Positions 25,370 to 37,156 of a stretch of 64,000 nt of DNA are shown in pieces. The position numbers and the translations under genes were made by a program. This DNA is from Antedon mediterranea. Lineage: Eukaryota > Echinodermata > Crinoidea > Comatulida > Antedonidae. Below the pieces are notes generated by a model, which saw only the letters and a program-made list of their open reading frames with translations, ran no database searches and had not been told where the DNA came from. Every line of letters begins with the position of its first letter. Position 1 is the stretch's first letter. The DNA lies in contig NC_092671.1 in the NCBI RefSeq assembly GCF_964355755.1, positions 34,365,304 through 34,429,303 on the forward strand, given 5' to 3'.

Positions 25370-26490
25370 ATTTTTTTCTGAAGAAAAGAAGTAAGCAGAT
25401 TCGCTCCAAACAATAGGATTCACATACAAAATCATTATTTTTCCAATATACATAGTATAACAGTATACTTACAGTACATAAGGTAAACTCGAGCAGAAGA
25501 ATAACACACATAAAAACCATATTCATTTTTTCGTCGAAAAGTGCCCTCTCTAGTTTCATATTAATAAATTAACTATTAATAAAAAAATTAATGGGTAATA
25601 TGAACATATTTTAAACATTAATGGTGGAAATTGGCTCTACTCCTAACAAAGCTTCATATCACCGAAATTCAACAACGTAGTCAACGCACTTCAATAAATA
25701 TCACAATTTAACAATCGTAATTTGGGAGGGCTGGATTTTGGTTAAAATCATATACAAAAAACATCGAGAAAAAATATTTTTCGTATTCAAAAACATTTGA
25801 AACTTCGTATATATGTTCAATATAGGTTGCTCTATCCACAGAAAATATTGCATACCCAACAGTAGTTTTTTTATGTTTTTTTTTTCTACAAAACCGTCAT
25901 GAAGTCGGAAAAATGAGTTGGAATTGTATGTACTTTCTTAAGTGCAAATTTTGTAACAACGTAAATTATAAAAATCGATTAAATGACTTGCTATTGATTT
26001 TCTTTTACATTATGGATGAAGTAACCTATATTGAACATATATACCAGGTTTCAAATGTTTTAGAATACGAAAAGTATTTTTTCTCGATGTTTTTTGTATA
26101 TGATTTTTAACCAAAATCCAGCCCTCCCAAATTACGATTGTTAAATTGTGATATTTATTTAAGTGCGTTGACTACGTTGTTGAATTTCGGTGATATGAAG
26201 CTTTGTTAGGAGTAGAGCCAACTTCCACCATTAAATGTTTAAAATATGTTCATATTACCCATTAATTTTTAATTAATAATTAATTTATTAATATGAAACT
26301 AGAGAGGGCACTTTTCGACGAGAAAATGAATATGGTTTTTATGTGTGTTATTCTTCTGCTCGAATTTACCTTATGTACTGTAAGTATACTGTTATACTGT
26401 GTACAGTAGGCCTGTATTGGAAAAACAATGATTTGTGTATCTTCTTGGGATTTGTTTGAAAGCGAATACTACACTTCTTTTCTTCAGAAA
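25370..26490. repeat. Large inner inverted repeat (arms about 470 bp)
   Basis: Arms at about 25370-25845 and 26010-26490 are mutual inverse complements (for example GAGAGGGCACTTTTCGACGA at 26302, inverse at 25535-25555) around a loop of about 165 bp. Each arm reads MNMVFMCVILLLEFTLCT immediately before a GTAAGT, which looks like a signal-peptide first exon in both orientations. A transcript through it would form a long hairpin. Confidence 0.8.
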
Positions 26491-27469
26491 ACATCTCATT
26501 TTACCAACAAACCCCAACCTCCAACACACCAGACCCTCCTGAAATCTACATAGTACATTATAAGCCAAATTAACCGTTTTAACTTTTTTTTTATTAAAAC
26601 CAATCTGCCTCAAGAATATATATATTTTTTATAAACAAATCAGGCAAAAGAACAGTAAACCATAATTACAATAATAAATAATAACATAAAGATTGATAGG
26701 AATTGTAAGTAATATTAATGAAATTAAAGTGCATTAGTTTAAAAAATAAAACCAAAAAAACTTAACTACCCTTCATTTGAATAAATCCCCCGGGGCTGTT
26801 TATTCGAGGGAGGGAGAAGGAACGTTTATGCAAAATTATGTTCTTTGGGAGGGGGAGGGGAGGATGGGGTTGTTATATGAAGAAGGCTTTTATTCAAAGC
26901 AGTCAATTAAAAAAAGTTCAGTCATATAAATATAATGTTAACTACTATTTTGGTAATGCATACACATGATAGAATTATGTTCAGAAATCTAAATTCTAAA
27001 TGTGGCATCATTAACTTGTTTAGAGAAAAAAATTATAATTGATGGGCTACACACAAAAAAAATGCAATAAATACTTACAATTATTATTAATATTTGTTAT
27101 ATAGGCAAAAAATATATAAATAATAATACTTAACATTAACACAATTATTTAACAAGTTAAGTACCGGTAATACTGTACATAACACTGAACTATAATACCA
27201 AAGGAATATATGAGTTAAATAAAATACAATGGATTTCAACGGCTATGATTATCCAAACATTTTTTTATATATAAAAATAGCACATTATAGTTCGGCAACA
27301 TTTATTTTTTGGTTAGATAACAAACCGTATTTGGAAATAGGCTATAACAAAAGATGTTGCAGATGTTGTAAAACCAATTTTAAGTGGGGTTTTCAGATAC
27401 ATTACACAAAGACAATTATTGTACTAAATCATGATTTTAATAATGCATTTATTAGTTATCAACCTTGAC
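26491..27469. other. AT-rich filler
   Basis: Nothing coding is supported. A purine-rich G tract (GGGAGGGGGAGGGGAGGATGGGG) lies near 26848-26871. Confidence 0.4.
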
Positions 27470-27715
27470 GTTAATATTAGGAAAACATTGGTTTGTTTAT
27501 ATAAATGATCAATGATATCAGCAGAAAACTGGTTCTTCTCTAGCCTCAGATCATTCCTCCTGCATATTGTATAAATAAACAACTGACTCATAAACACTGG
27601 GCCATCTCATTCTGTAAAAAATATACAATAACACATATAATATTGGGCCCTACTTGAACAAGCAAAATAAGTTCTGAAAATCCTACAATCAATACCGAAT
27701 GAACACAAATCACCA
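27470..27715 (-). repeat. Right arm of outer inverted repeat
   Basis: Inverse complement of 23676-23905 with a few indels. Short hairpins CATGGAGGTAT/ATACCTCCATG lie further outside on both sides (23035-23073 and 28204-28233). Confidence 0.75.
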
Positions 27716-28854
27716 AAATGGATTAATATTATTAAATTACAAAATATTTCAATGTCAAACTGTTATTGATTAAGCGTAATATTAATACTGGGGTTTTTTT
27801 TATCTACTGTACAAATCAATGTAGAATTGCATTACAACTAAACAATACAAATTTTCAATTTTGTAAAACAAAAAAATGTTTAATCATTGTATGTATACGA
27901 AGAAGTAATGTGTTGTTTAATAAACATTGTTAATAATTTGGTTGAGTATCTAAAAAATAACTTGACAAGCAAAATGCTGTTTGTGAGTTACTGTGATTTT
28001 ACACCAGTGGATTTTATTGCCCAGTGTCATTTGAGCCATATGTTGTAACTACAGTACAAGTCTGACCCATCAAGAGGTTGGTCTAACTGAAATACCTTGA
28101 ATAAGCCTCTTAAGTTTGACCTTGATGACCCTTGAAAGCTACCAAGAATTCCCAATGGTTTAAGCATATTTTAAAAAAGGTTTATAAATGAAGTTACACT
28201 AAGCATGGAGGTATAAAATAATACCTCCATGCACTAAGCCTACCTACCATAATATAACATTTAATCAAAGAAATTAGAACAATGTAGTATAATTTGGGAT
28301 TTAAATGATGTAAAATAGATGAAGAAAATAAAACTATGAATAGGCAATTTTGATGATTAATAAGTATTCACTTTCAGTTTCTTTAAGGTGATAATTAGGC
28401 AGTGAATTTGTCCATATATTGTACCATAACATTTAATCTAATTACAAGGTTTAAGTAAAGGTGAAAAACTACTGTTATGGCAGAAAAATTGTACCATGTA
28501 AAGAGACAGCCCTACCAACAACAATAAAAATAACTATTCTTAGATTAACAGGTATAATATAAAGCAAATTATAGGCCTCCATTATATATACTTTCAACAT
28601 TTTTTACCACAATCGCTGTAAAAGTATGTTATAGATGAAAATGAAATTAACACTATAAAAATATATAATAATGTTCTTTTGTGTCTCACTCGCTCCTTTT
28701 CTTTCATGTCATTTTTCAAATTAATATTATAAATTATTTGTCATATGCCTACTGTACTGTAAATCATTGGCATCACAATAATCTGAATCATTTGATCTCT
28801 TTCATTTTTTATCAAATAAAAAGATATTGTATTATAAAGCAATTCTAAAAACAT

Positions 28855-29170
28855 ATTTTAATAATAATAATATACTGTACTTTATTTTCACATGGAAACA
28901 CTTGAATCACCCAATGGTGTTTTTCATCAAGGCCATACAAGCCCATACATAAGTACAGAAAATTAGCAAAATGAATAAAAGAGAAAAAAATAAACATAAA
29001 GGGTAAACTAAACCCCACCGGACACCAACCCGGTATTTTTAAACAATGTTTCGGGATAACAATTAACACAAAATTTATGTATTTAAACTTAATTTAAAAA
29101 TATTGACATTAGAAATACATTTAAGATTATCTGGAAGGTTATTCCAAAGCTTACTAGCATGAAATGATAG
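28855..29170 (-). mobile_element. LINE 3' end, minus strand
   Basis: Minus-strand frame SFHASKLWNNLPDNLKCISNVNIFKLSLNT ends at TAA 29075-29077, giving the LINE RT C-terminal signature WNNLP...FK. Its 3' UTR ends in a TATTATTATTAAA-like tail near 28860. Confidence 0.75.
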
Positions 29171-29379
29171 ACTTTCAACATTTTTTACGACAAAATCACA
29201 TCAAAAGTATAGTGCTGTAGATGAAAATACAATTAACACTATAAAAATATCATAATGAACATAGAATTACAGTATGAAAAGGTAATATCCATTAATACAC
29301 CCAATAATAAGTATGTAGTAATAATTGCAATGATTATTGTTCCTTTTTAACCTTGTTAAATGTAAAGGCATTTGTAAGG

Positions 29380-29640
29380 AAGAGATGGCAAAAAGAGAGA
29401 TGTTTTTGTTGTCTGTGAAGAAGAAATATTTTGGTAAAACAGACTTTGTAAACAAGTAAATCGTGCAAGCAAAACCATAAAGTATAATGCTTGTAGTAAA
29501 CAAAGTGTTATGTTATACTTTACTATATTTTATTTGAATTTTAAAATTTAGCTATGCAGTATATCATTCAATAAGAAGAGGCAAATCTTAATTAGTGAGG
29601 AGATAACCCTAGACCTAAAGACTAACAATAATATGACAAC
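29380..29640 (+). pseudogene. Inverted, internally deleted copy of KDZ transposase 3' exons
   Basis: The plus strand matches the minus-strand exon at 31164-31351 (AGATGTTTTTGTTGTCTGTG), then jumps after GGTAAAA directly into the middle of exon 30716-30879 (CAGACTTTGTAAACAAGTAA), then into the end of the next intron and the start of exon 30069-30512 (CTATGCAGTATATCATTC). Because intron bases (GTAAAA, and the intron end before CTATGC) are retained, this is a deleted genomic inverted duplication, not a spliced retrocopy. Confidence 0.8.
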
Positions 29641-30068
29641 CCATTTATTGATGTTGTATAATATAAATACACGCAATATAAATATATAGAGTACCAAGGT
29701 CCTGTAGGCTTATACTCTTCATACATAATTGCAAAAAATAAGTCGATTCTAATAATTTTAGCATCCCGCTATAAATCCCAACATACATTTCGCGCGGATT
29801 GATATTAATAATAATAATTTACCATAAAACGGACATTTAAAACAAGGAACGACCTGGATTAATGTTTTTAAAGTAATATATATGCATTATTTTTACAAAA
29901 CGTCACAAATTGTAGGGAATGGGTCTTTAAGGAAAAAAAATTATCGCAATAGCCCATATGTTATTATGCTGTTTAGTTTTATTAAAACATGATAAAGCAA
30001 CTTTAAAAAACATTAACCAAACCTGGACGCATGTGCATGACTTGATGTAACACCAATATCTTTACAGG

Positions 30069-33000
30069 TTATTGTATATTATCACTTTCAACTCCATCAG
30101 AGGAACTAGCAATACTTTCAAAATCAGATTCATTCTCTGAATTACTTGTGTCAGAAAGCAGGGATTCTTCACTGCTGGAAGAATATAAGTCTGAATAGAA
30201 TGATTTATTTAATTCAGTCAAGTAGAAAGATGGAAGCATTGGTAAATCTATGTATTCCCTGAACAAATTTGAAAATTGAATAAGATTGTCTTCAATCTTC
30301 ATTAATTCGTTGGTGACTTGGGCAATCTTTCCACAAGATCCTGTTGTTTTAAGTAGTTTTACTTTGATGTCTAGGGCTTCGTGCTTCGCTATACAATGGT
30401 CAATGACCGACTGCATTTCAATCTTTACTAGGGTTATCTCCTCTTCTGCCCTGCTCTTTAAATCATTATTAGTTAAGATTTGTCTCTTCTTATTGAATGA
30501 TATACTGCATAGCTAAATTTTAAAATTCAAATAAAATATAGTAAAGTATAATATAACTAGAAATTACAAATGGATTCTTATTATTACTATTAATTATATA
30601 AAGTAAAATGTGATTTTAATTTTAAAATATTTGGTGTTTACTGTACATAACCATAACCGGTAGTTTATTCTAATTAAGTGATTATTGTTAAACAGTATTT
30701 CAACCTCATATTTACCTCAGATGCTGTTGCATTGTTGTAAAACATTCCATTAGGATCTTTAATATATGCAAATACGACACTTTGTTTACTACAAGCATTA
30801 TACTTGGAAAGTAGGCCCCTTAAGTTTTTGCTTGCACGGTTTACTTGTTTACAAAGTCTGTTTGCCACAGCTTGACCATCTAAATTGTAAAACAAAATTG
30901 TATTTTAATTGTAATACTCATTTTCACCTATATTGTGTAATCTAAATAATAACCCACTGCTCAATCAATAATCAACAAATTCCTTTAAATTTAACTATCT
31001 GAGGTTAAAAAGTAAAATGTTATTTTGGATATTGCACGGTAGTAGAAAAAAAGTAAAGGACCAAAGAAATTATAGGTCAATTAGTACACTTTTCCAACAT
31101 AATCAGCTGACAAATTGGATTTGAGTATAATAAAGTATGTTTGTGTATTATTTCAGTTTTTACCACAATATTTCTTCTTCACAGATAACAAAAACATCCG
31201 TTCTTGTGCGCATGCCTTCATTTTTCCTTTGATGTTTTCGATTTTCTTATTTGACATGGATATTTCAGCAGCTTTGAATTCCATCCCATCACTCTTCCAT
31301 CTCTTCCTTACATTATTCTCCTTCTCCATAGAAGAGACTGCATCCTCCATGCTGAAAGTATAAATTGTAGAGATAATTGAATGATCTTTACTTTTTTATG
31401 TGTCAAACACACTCAATATAATAAACAATACAACATACCTTTTGTATACATCTTGAAATTCTGAATCGGTAGTTGTCATACTTTGCCTAAACAAGAAAAA
31501 TAATTTATTTTGTCTAATTAATTTGGCAACATTTCCAAGATAATTCGAAAATTAAAATAATGTTCCAATCAACTTTTATGCACACACTCACAAACACACA
31601 CTCTTTAAAAAAACTCTTTGACTACTAAAGACTAGGCAATTTTGTGGATTATGCATGAAATACATACTGTACGTTAAAAACAACTTAAAAAAGCATACCT
31701 GAGCTGGGAAAGACTTTTCAGTTTAGATACATATTTTTCTTTCCAATTAGCTGAAAAGATTAACAATTATATATTATACAAACATAATATAATACCTTTA
31801 TTTCTGTTTAGAAACAAATTTAATATTTTTTTTGGTAAAAAACATACAGTACATAAGAGCAATTAAAAAGATTACAATAACATATCCTATATTTAAAGTC
31901 ATACCCTTATCTATCTGGACATTTGAACTCAATGCCATCTTTTCATCCTCCTTCCATTGCTCAATTACTTCAGGTGTAACATCTGTTGAAAACAATATGT
32001 ACACTGTTATGACCATGAAGTAGTCATGTATTTAATTTAGTATTTCATATTAATAAAACAAATAATAATTTCACTAAATAAGTTTTTACCTGTGGCTACA
32101 CTTCCTTTTTGTAAATTCAGCTCCTTTACTGCTTCATTTAACACATTAGATGCCTTTTTAAATTTCTTTAGTAACATGTTACCTGTGTTTGATCAAAAGA
32201 ATCAATAATAAATTAATGCAAAATGTTTTAACATTCTTATGAATTCTTATGAATGTAGAAGTAATATAGTATACATACCAATATTTTGTCGTTTCCGGCC
32301 AGAATAATGTAACAATGCATCCGTCAGCAAGTCAACTCTGTGTGATGGTGCCATTTCCTTGGTAATTTTTGAAAAATTCCGCAGGTATGACCAAAGACGT
32401 TCGATTCCCTCCCCATCAGTAAGACCAAAACCATTCAAACGTCGAGGGTTGTATAATACCTACGTTATAAGAAATTTCTGTTAAAAAATATTTTGTTTTT
32501 TTCTTGTGTTATTGTGTTAATAGATTGGTTGATTTACCTGACATGAACTTTTATGACCATAGCAATGGAAAATAGGTATTGCCATATCAACATTTCTTAA
32601 AAGTTGATCTTGCTTCTTCTGTAAAATGAAAACATACAAATATATTATATACATAGCAATTTTAACAAGGTCAGAGTTATTTAACAAAAATTAGTATAAA
32701 TTGTAAAAATACATGCCCAACTACTATGATCAGAAGATTTGAGTATATCCTGTTGTCTACTTTAAAATTTCATATATTATAATTACATTAACAACAATCA
32801 ATATAAAAAACAACTGACCTTAAGGTGTGATGATAAAACACATGCAATATCATAAGTCAAAAGCAGCCTTTGGTCCTTCACACATGCTTCATTGTACAGC
32901 TTTTGTAGTAGGAGCATCGGGTAGCCAAGTCTAAATAGAAGAAAGTTGTTTAAAATGTAAAGTAACTGAGAAAAGATATATTGAAAATTCTTAATGATTA

Positions 33001-35542
33001 CTTTTAGTAATTTCAGTAGCACTAGGTAGAGCAACACAATTGTATTTCTAAGAGAAAAAAAATATATTAAATATAGTCCAAAACTAATAGTGGTAAAAAA
33101 TAAAATACTTATTTACATTATATTCGCAGCCACAGTCTGCCCAAAATGTATTGCGTTGTACAATCTTGCCAAATTTTTTTTTATATTCAAGTTTAAGGCA
33201 AAATAAAGGGTAGCATTGTCGGTTGCTTCTTTTTCCACTATAGATCACCTCATGACGGTGCATAACATAGTGCTGTTTTGTTGCATTCACCGATTTTACT
33301 ATGCTATACTAGGTTTTTAGGTTCCGGCACCCGGACAAATTTTAGGACAGGTTAAAATTTTGTTCTCTGCATTAATACATGGCTACCATGGCAACTGGGA
33401 ACATAGTGTAAACATAGCATGAGATTTAAACACACCTTTCTCCATACCGCATGTTTATAAATTTGATGGGAAGTTCATGTCGACAAACGCTACCAAAAAC
33501 ACCAGTTACATCCATTTTGGTTTTTTTTGATCTGGATCGAAGGAGGTTAGCAGCTTTAAAATTATTACATTCCTGTACACAAAAGTATAACATGTGATAA
33601 AAAATTGGTTCAGTTATGTATATATCAAGTCAAAGTAGTTATAGCTCTATCTACTGTACCTGTTTTTTTGTATGGTCATTGTAGTTTTCGACAAATTGAT
33701 TGGATTCTTCATCTTCCAAGAAAAATTTTGTTTTGTACCTTGGTGGCTCCAAACTTTTTCCTGCCTTCCTCCTTCTAATAAGACCAAAATTTGCATCCAT
33801 GGAAATAACTTTTGTTCCTTTACCCTAAGAAAAAAATTCTACATGTAATTAAAATCAATTTATTTAAATAAAAGCAATTGAGTTGTAATTTAAACAAAGT
33901 ATTATTAATAAAAGTGCGTACCTTAGGACAAGCATAACACAATGTACCATCATCTATTGCTTCATCTGGCGTAGTAAGTTTGTAATAGGCATGGTGAAAT
34001 TCGAATAGAGTTTCTTTTTTAGCCAAAAGTTTTAATTTGTTGGCCTACCAAATGGAAACAGCAAAAAATAGCAATTAAAATTAATATTATGAACTACTAT
34101 GAATTAATTGTATGAACTTTGAAAATTAGCACAAAAGAACACTTTACCTCAAAATCCTTTAAGTGATTTGTTTGAATAATCGCTTCACAGAAGGATTTAG
34201 ATGAAACATGGCACTCAAGTTTACAGGTTCTCATCAGTTTCAAAAGGTCTAATGAGTAACCCACAGTAATGTTTGTAGATGTTGCTGGCCAAAGGTGGCA
34301 ATGTAAAAAAAAGGTATATTCTGGTTGGCACGAACAAATTTCAATTTGCAATTGATGGCATCGACCTAAAGATTAATAATTATGTAATATTATTATCAAT
34401 AATACAATTTTAAAAGGTTTCATACATTCGACATTAATCAAATATATATGATAGTACAGTAATCACATTTACATAGCAATTTAGAACTGTGTTTTACTAT
34501 ATAACCAATTTGGTTAGAGTAAAACACAATGATATAGAATAGGAAACATTTAATAATAATGATAAATGACATTTACATAGCAATTTAGCACTGTGTTTTA
34601 CTAGTATAACCAATTTGTTTCATACATTCAATATTAGTCAAATATATATGATAGTACAGTAACCAAAATAATCATTTGTGGCATACTGTATTAAAATGAA
34701 AATGTGTACAATACAAATTACCTTTAGCATCAAAAACAGTGACATATTTCAGCAATTTTACACCACAATCAACATGGTTTGAGTATATGGTCTTTATGGT
34801 GTCAGATTCATATCGGACAAATGTACCAACCTAAAATTAGGAAAAAACAAATTGAACATTTTAAGGTTTTTATATTTTGTTTTGTTATTTGCATATAATT
34901 TTTTTGCAAAACTTTACGCTAGTCGTAACTATTTCCACTTAGAAAGTACAAATTATTTAATTTTAATTTGTATTCACATGTATACCCTGCAAAAATAATA
35001 AAATTATTAGTTCATTCCAATTATGCGAAAGTAGATTTATTGTCAGCATTGTTTTTTTTAGTTTCTTTCTGTTTAAATGTAGAAAAAAAAGTGCCACCTA
35101 CTTTCCAAACCTCGGGTACATGCAATATCCTAAATCTGTGGGCTTCTTCAATGCATTTGTTGCAAAAGTATATACAAGGACCACAGTCTAAACATCTGTA
35201 AACCTGTTCCAAAGAAGATTTTTGGCATTGACAGCATTTAGCATTGTGCAGAGGGATCAATGTTTCCAATAGTGCTACATCAATCCCATCTCTAGCATTT
35301 TGCCACGCCTCGATCTCTCTTTGTTTTTCAGCATAATGTTTACTAGGGCCAGTGTTAGTACTAGTAGACGCTTGAGGGTGTTCTTCATCTGTTACTGGTA
35401 AATCTATGGGTACATGTATGCGACATTGTGGTTGTGGAATGTTTGTAGGCCTAGGCCTATTGCCACTAAGGTATACCCTTCTCGAACGAGATCTACTCGT
35501 GGTAGTTCTCACTCTTACAAAAAGCCGTTTTGATTTAACCAT
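30069..35542 (-). CDS. KDZ (Kyakuja-Dileera-Zisupton) transposase, intact, 16 exons
   Basis: Minus exons: 35102-35542, 34722-34830, 34148-34365, 33922-34044, 33660-33824, 33436-33572, 32819-32930, 32538-32618, 32279-32459, 32090-32182, 31905-31982, 31699-31750, 31439-31486, 31164-31351, 30716-30879 and 30069-30512. They total 2634 nt (877 aa), with no stop or phase clash. Residues 103-146 are a CxC cysteine/histidine cluster (CCQCQ, YRCLDC, CNKC, HRFRILHVPEVW) like those linked to KDZ transposases. Later come CHLWPATS, MDANFGLIRRRKAG (about 306-319), GVFGSVCRH (about 376-384), YDIAC (about 424), HCYGHKSSC (about 453) and GLTDGEGIERLWSYL (about 474-488), which form the conserved transposase core with candidate D, D and E residues. 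The C-terminus is helical, then Ser/Asp/Glu-rich. It would cut and paste the surrounding element. Confidence 0.9.
32279..32459 (-). CDS. KDZ transposase exon with DGEG-ERLW motif
   Basis: Encodes NPRRLNGFGLTDGEGIERLW and then SYLRNFSKITKEMAP. GLTDGEGxERxWS is the most recognisable KDZ signature and contains the presumed catalytic glutamate. Confidence 0.9.
35102..35542 (-). CDS. KDZ transposase first exon, CxC zinc cluster
   Basis: The start is placed at ATG 35542-35540 (MVKSKRLFVRVRTTTSRSRS). This gives an Arg/Ser-rich basic N-terminus before the zinc cluster. The frame is open further upstream to 35767, but that part has no family resemblance. The donor is AAA|GTAGGT at 35102, chosen because the next exon continues VGTFVRYES. 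Confidence 0.85.
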
Positions 35543-35779
35543 ACTAGAAAAAAAAAGATTATTATTAGTTAGACCATGTGAGAAATTTTGGGAGAAAGCA
35601 TAGTGGCATGCTGTTAGATTACTATGATGGGTCATTTTAATATCAGGGCAATAGCCAATACACGTCCATGCAACTCTGGAAATCTCGGAAACAAAAACAG
35701 GCCTCTCATCGCCGATCGGTGTGTTTTTCCAGAAAATTTTCTTCACACTATTATTATTATTATGCAAACCTGGTTACCT

Positions 35780-36640
35780 AGCTCCTAGCTAGGCCTAGAA
35801 CTTTGGTTAGGCCTACCTAGGCCAACATTTTTGCAGGGTGTTTTTTTTTTTGGGTACGAGTCATCAAAATAAAATGTGGGTACGAGTCAGCTAAAATAAA
35901 ATTGAGGTGCTGGTCTAGGGCTAAGCCTAGCTAGGCTAGCTTATTCCCCCCTACTAGGCCTACGTACGAGTTGGAATGGTCGATGATGATGGGCCGGCCG
36001 GGTACACGGGTTGATCTAGCCTGGCCCTAGGCATGGGCCGGAACCTCTAGGCCTAGTTATAGTATATAAAGTAGGGCCTACTACTACTAGCTACTAGGCT
36101 AGGGCGGCTAGGCCTACTAACTAGCTAGCTAGTAGGCCTAGTGCTATAGTAGGCCTAGTAGTAGGCCCTTCTAGTCTAGCTAGTAGGCTAGGCCTGCCTT
36201 TTAGGCCTACTAGCCTAGGCTTGGCCTAGCTAGCTAGGGCCTACATCCTCAGTCTAGCTAGCCTAACTAGTTAGTCTAGGCCTACTACTAGCTAGTAGGG
36301 CCTATAGCCTACCCTACTCTTCTAGGCGCACCTAGCCTAGACCCCTAGCTAGGCCTAGTTAGGCTAACCCTGTGGCCCCTACCCTAGCCTAGCTAGGCCT
36401 AGCTAGGCTAGAGGCCTACCTAGGCCTAGCTAGGCCTACTAGCCTAGCTAGGGCCTAGGCCCTAGTTTAGGTAGTAGACTACTTCTCCCTAACCGAGTGC
36501 TGGCAGTAAAACACTTACTTTGTAGCCTGACTAGCTAGGCCTGCCTTTATAGCGTATCCAAGGCCCTACACGGTGGTGTATGTAGGCTTGTATTGTAGCT
36601 AGTAAGCAGTAGTAGGCCTAGGCCTAGGCCTAGTGTAGAG
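35780..36640. repeat. AGGCCTAG/CTAG palindromic tract
   Basis: About 860 bp composed largely of AGGCCTA, CTAGCTAG and GCCTAGGC words in both orientations, which is self-complementary at many scales. Similar shorter tracts occur near 7465-7620, 8820-8990, 14990-15060 and 21700-22110. No ORF; possibly a mutation-driven simple sequence. It lies just upstream of the transposase start, where a promoter would be expected. Confidence 0.8.
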
Positions 36641-36955
36641 TAGTAGTAGAGCGTGCCGGAGCGTGCCATGCATCGTGTCCCATCATAGCGACCCCTGCGA
36701 CCACATAGGAAAATTTGCGATAATGCGCATGCTCAAATCACCATAAATATTTGAAATTATTATGACTTTTTGATAACTAAAAAATATATAATTTACTTTA
36801 AAAAAATATATTCTATACTTGCTTAAAATTCAATATTTATAAAGTTTTTAAAAACTATTTTAATAAACTCTTAAAATACATTAGCGTTTATTCACAATGG
36901 CGAAACATCGTCTGCTATTGGTTCTGGACGACTATGTTTAATACACAGGACAAGT

Positions 36956-37072
36956 ATGTACTTAATAACTTTCGTCACTGGTGACCAATGACAGACAGTA
37001 TCCATGTACATGCTTGACAACTGCGCAACGGTGAACCATATATATACATGGTAACAGTTACAGAATCGGGTG
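36956..37072 (-). repeat. Right terminal inverted repeat of KDZ element
   Basis: Reverse complement of 14421-14537 with one mismatch. Followed directly by AATAAAG (37073-37079). Confidence 0.9.
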
Positions 37073-37156
37073 AATAAAGCTTCTGATCCTGATGGTGTGA
37101 GTGTTCGGATGCTTAAACTCGCTTGTCCGGTAATTATTCCGGCTATCACACATTTT
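37073..37156 (+). mobile_element. LINE ORF2 fragment, 3' continuation
   Basis: Reads NKASDPDGVSVRMLKLACPV and then IIPAITHF. This is the N-terminal RT motif KAxGPDGIxxxxLK, in register with the frame that ends at 14420 once one target duplication is removed. It is then interrupted by a TAGTCGCG repeat cluster. Confidence 0.8.

Larger units (their letters stand above)
14421..37072 (-). mobile_element. KDZ-superfamily DNA transposon, about 22.65 kb, with cargo gene
   Basis: Both ends carry the same 117-bp terminal inverted repeat starting CACCCGATTCTGTAACTG (14421-14537 and 36956-37072): the first 108 bp are identical, then one mismatch at position 109. A direct AATAAAG flanks both ends. In the flanks, a LINE RT frame ends in ...NKA at 14420 and continues SDPDGVSVRMLK from 37073, so the element sits inside a single LINE copy. 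It encodes a complete KDZ transposase (35542-30069) and a homeodomain-like/chromodomain protein (22147-17130), both on the minus strand. It has itself been hit by a SINE, MITEs, a LINE 3' end and inverted-repeat elements. Near-identical repeats and intact genes suggest recent mobility. Confidence 0.85.

Noticed and set aside
29380-29520. A spliced retrocopy of transposase exons
   Set aside because: Intron bases GTAAAA and the end of the following intron are retained at the joins, so the pieces come from deletion of genomic sequence.
33084-33290. An extra transposase exon with cysteines (TFWADCGCEYNV)
   Set aside because: It falls between exons whose phases already join (33436 to 32930, phase 2). 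Including it would require unsupported sites, and the KDZ motif order is complete without it.
14421-37072. A Polinton/Maverick-type element
   Set aside because: Size and long inverted repeats would fit, but no DNA polymerase B, retroviral-type integrase, ATPase or capsid genes are present. The transposase is KDZ.
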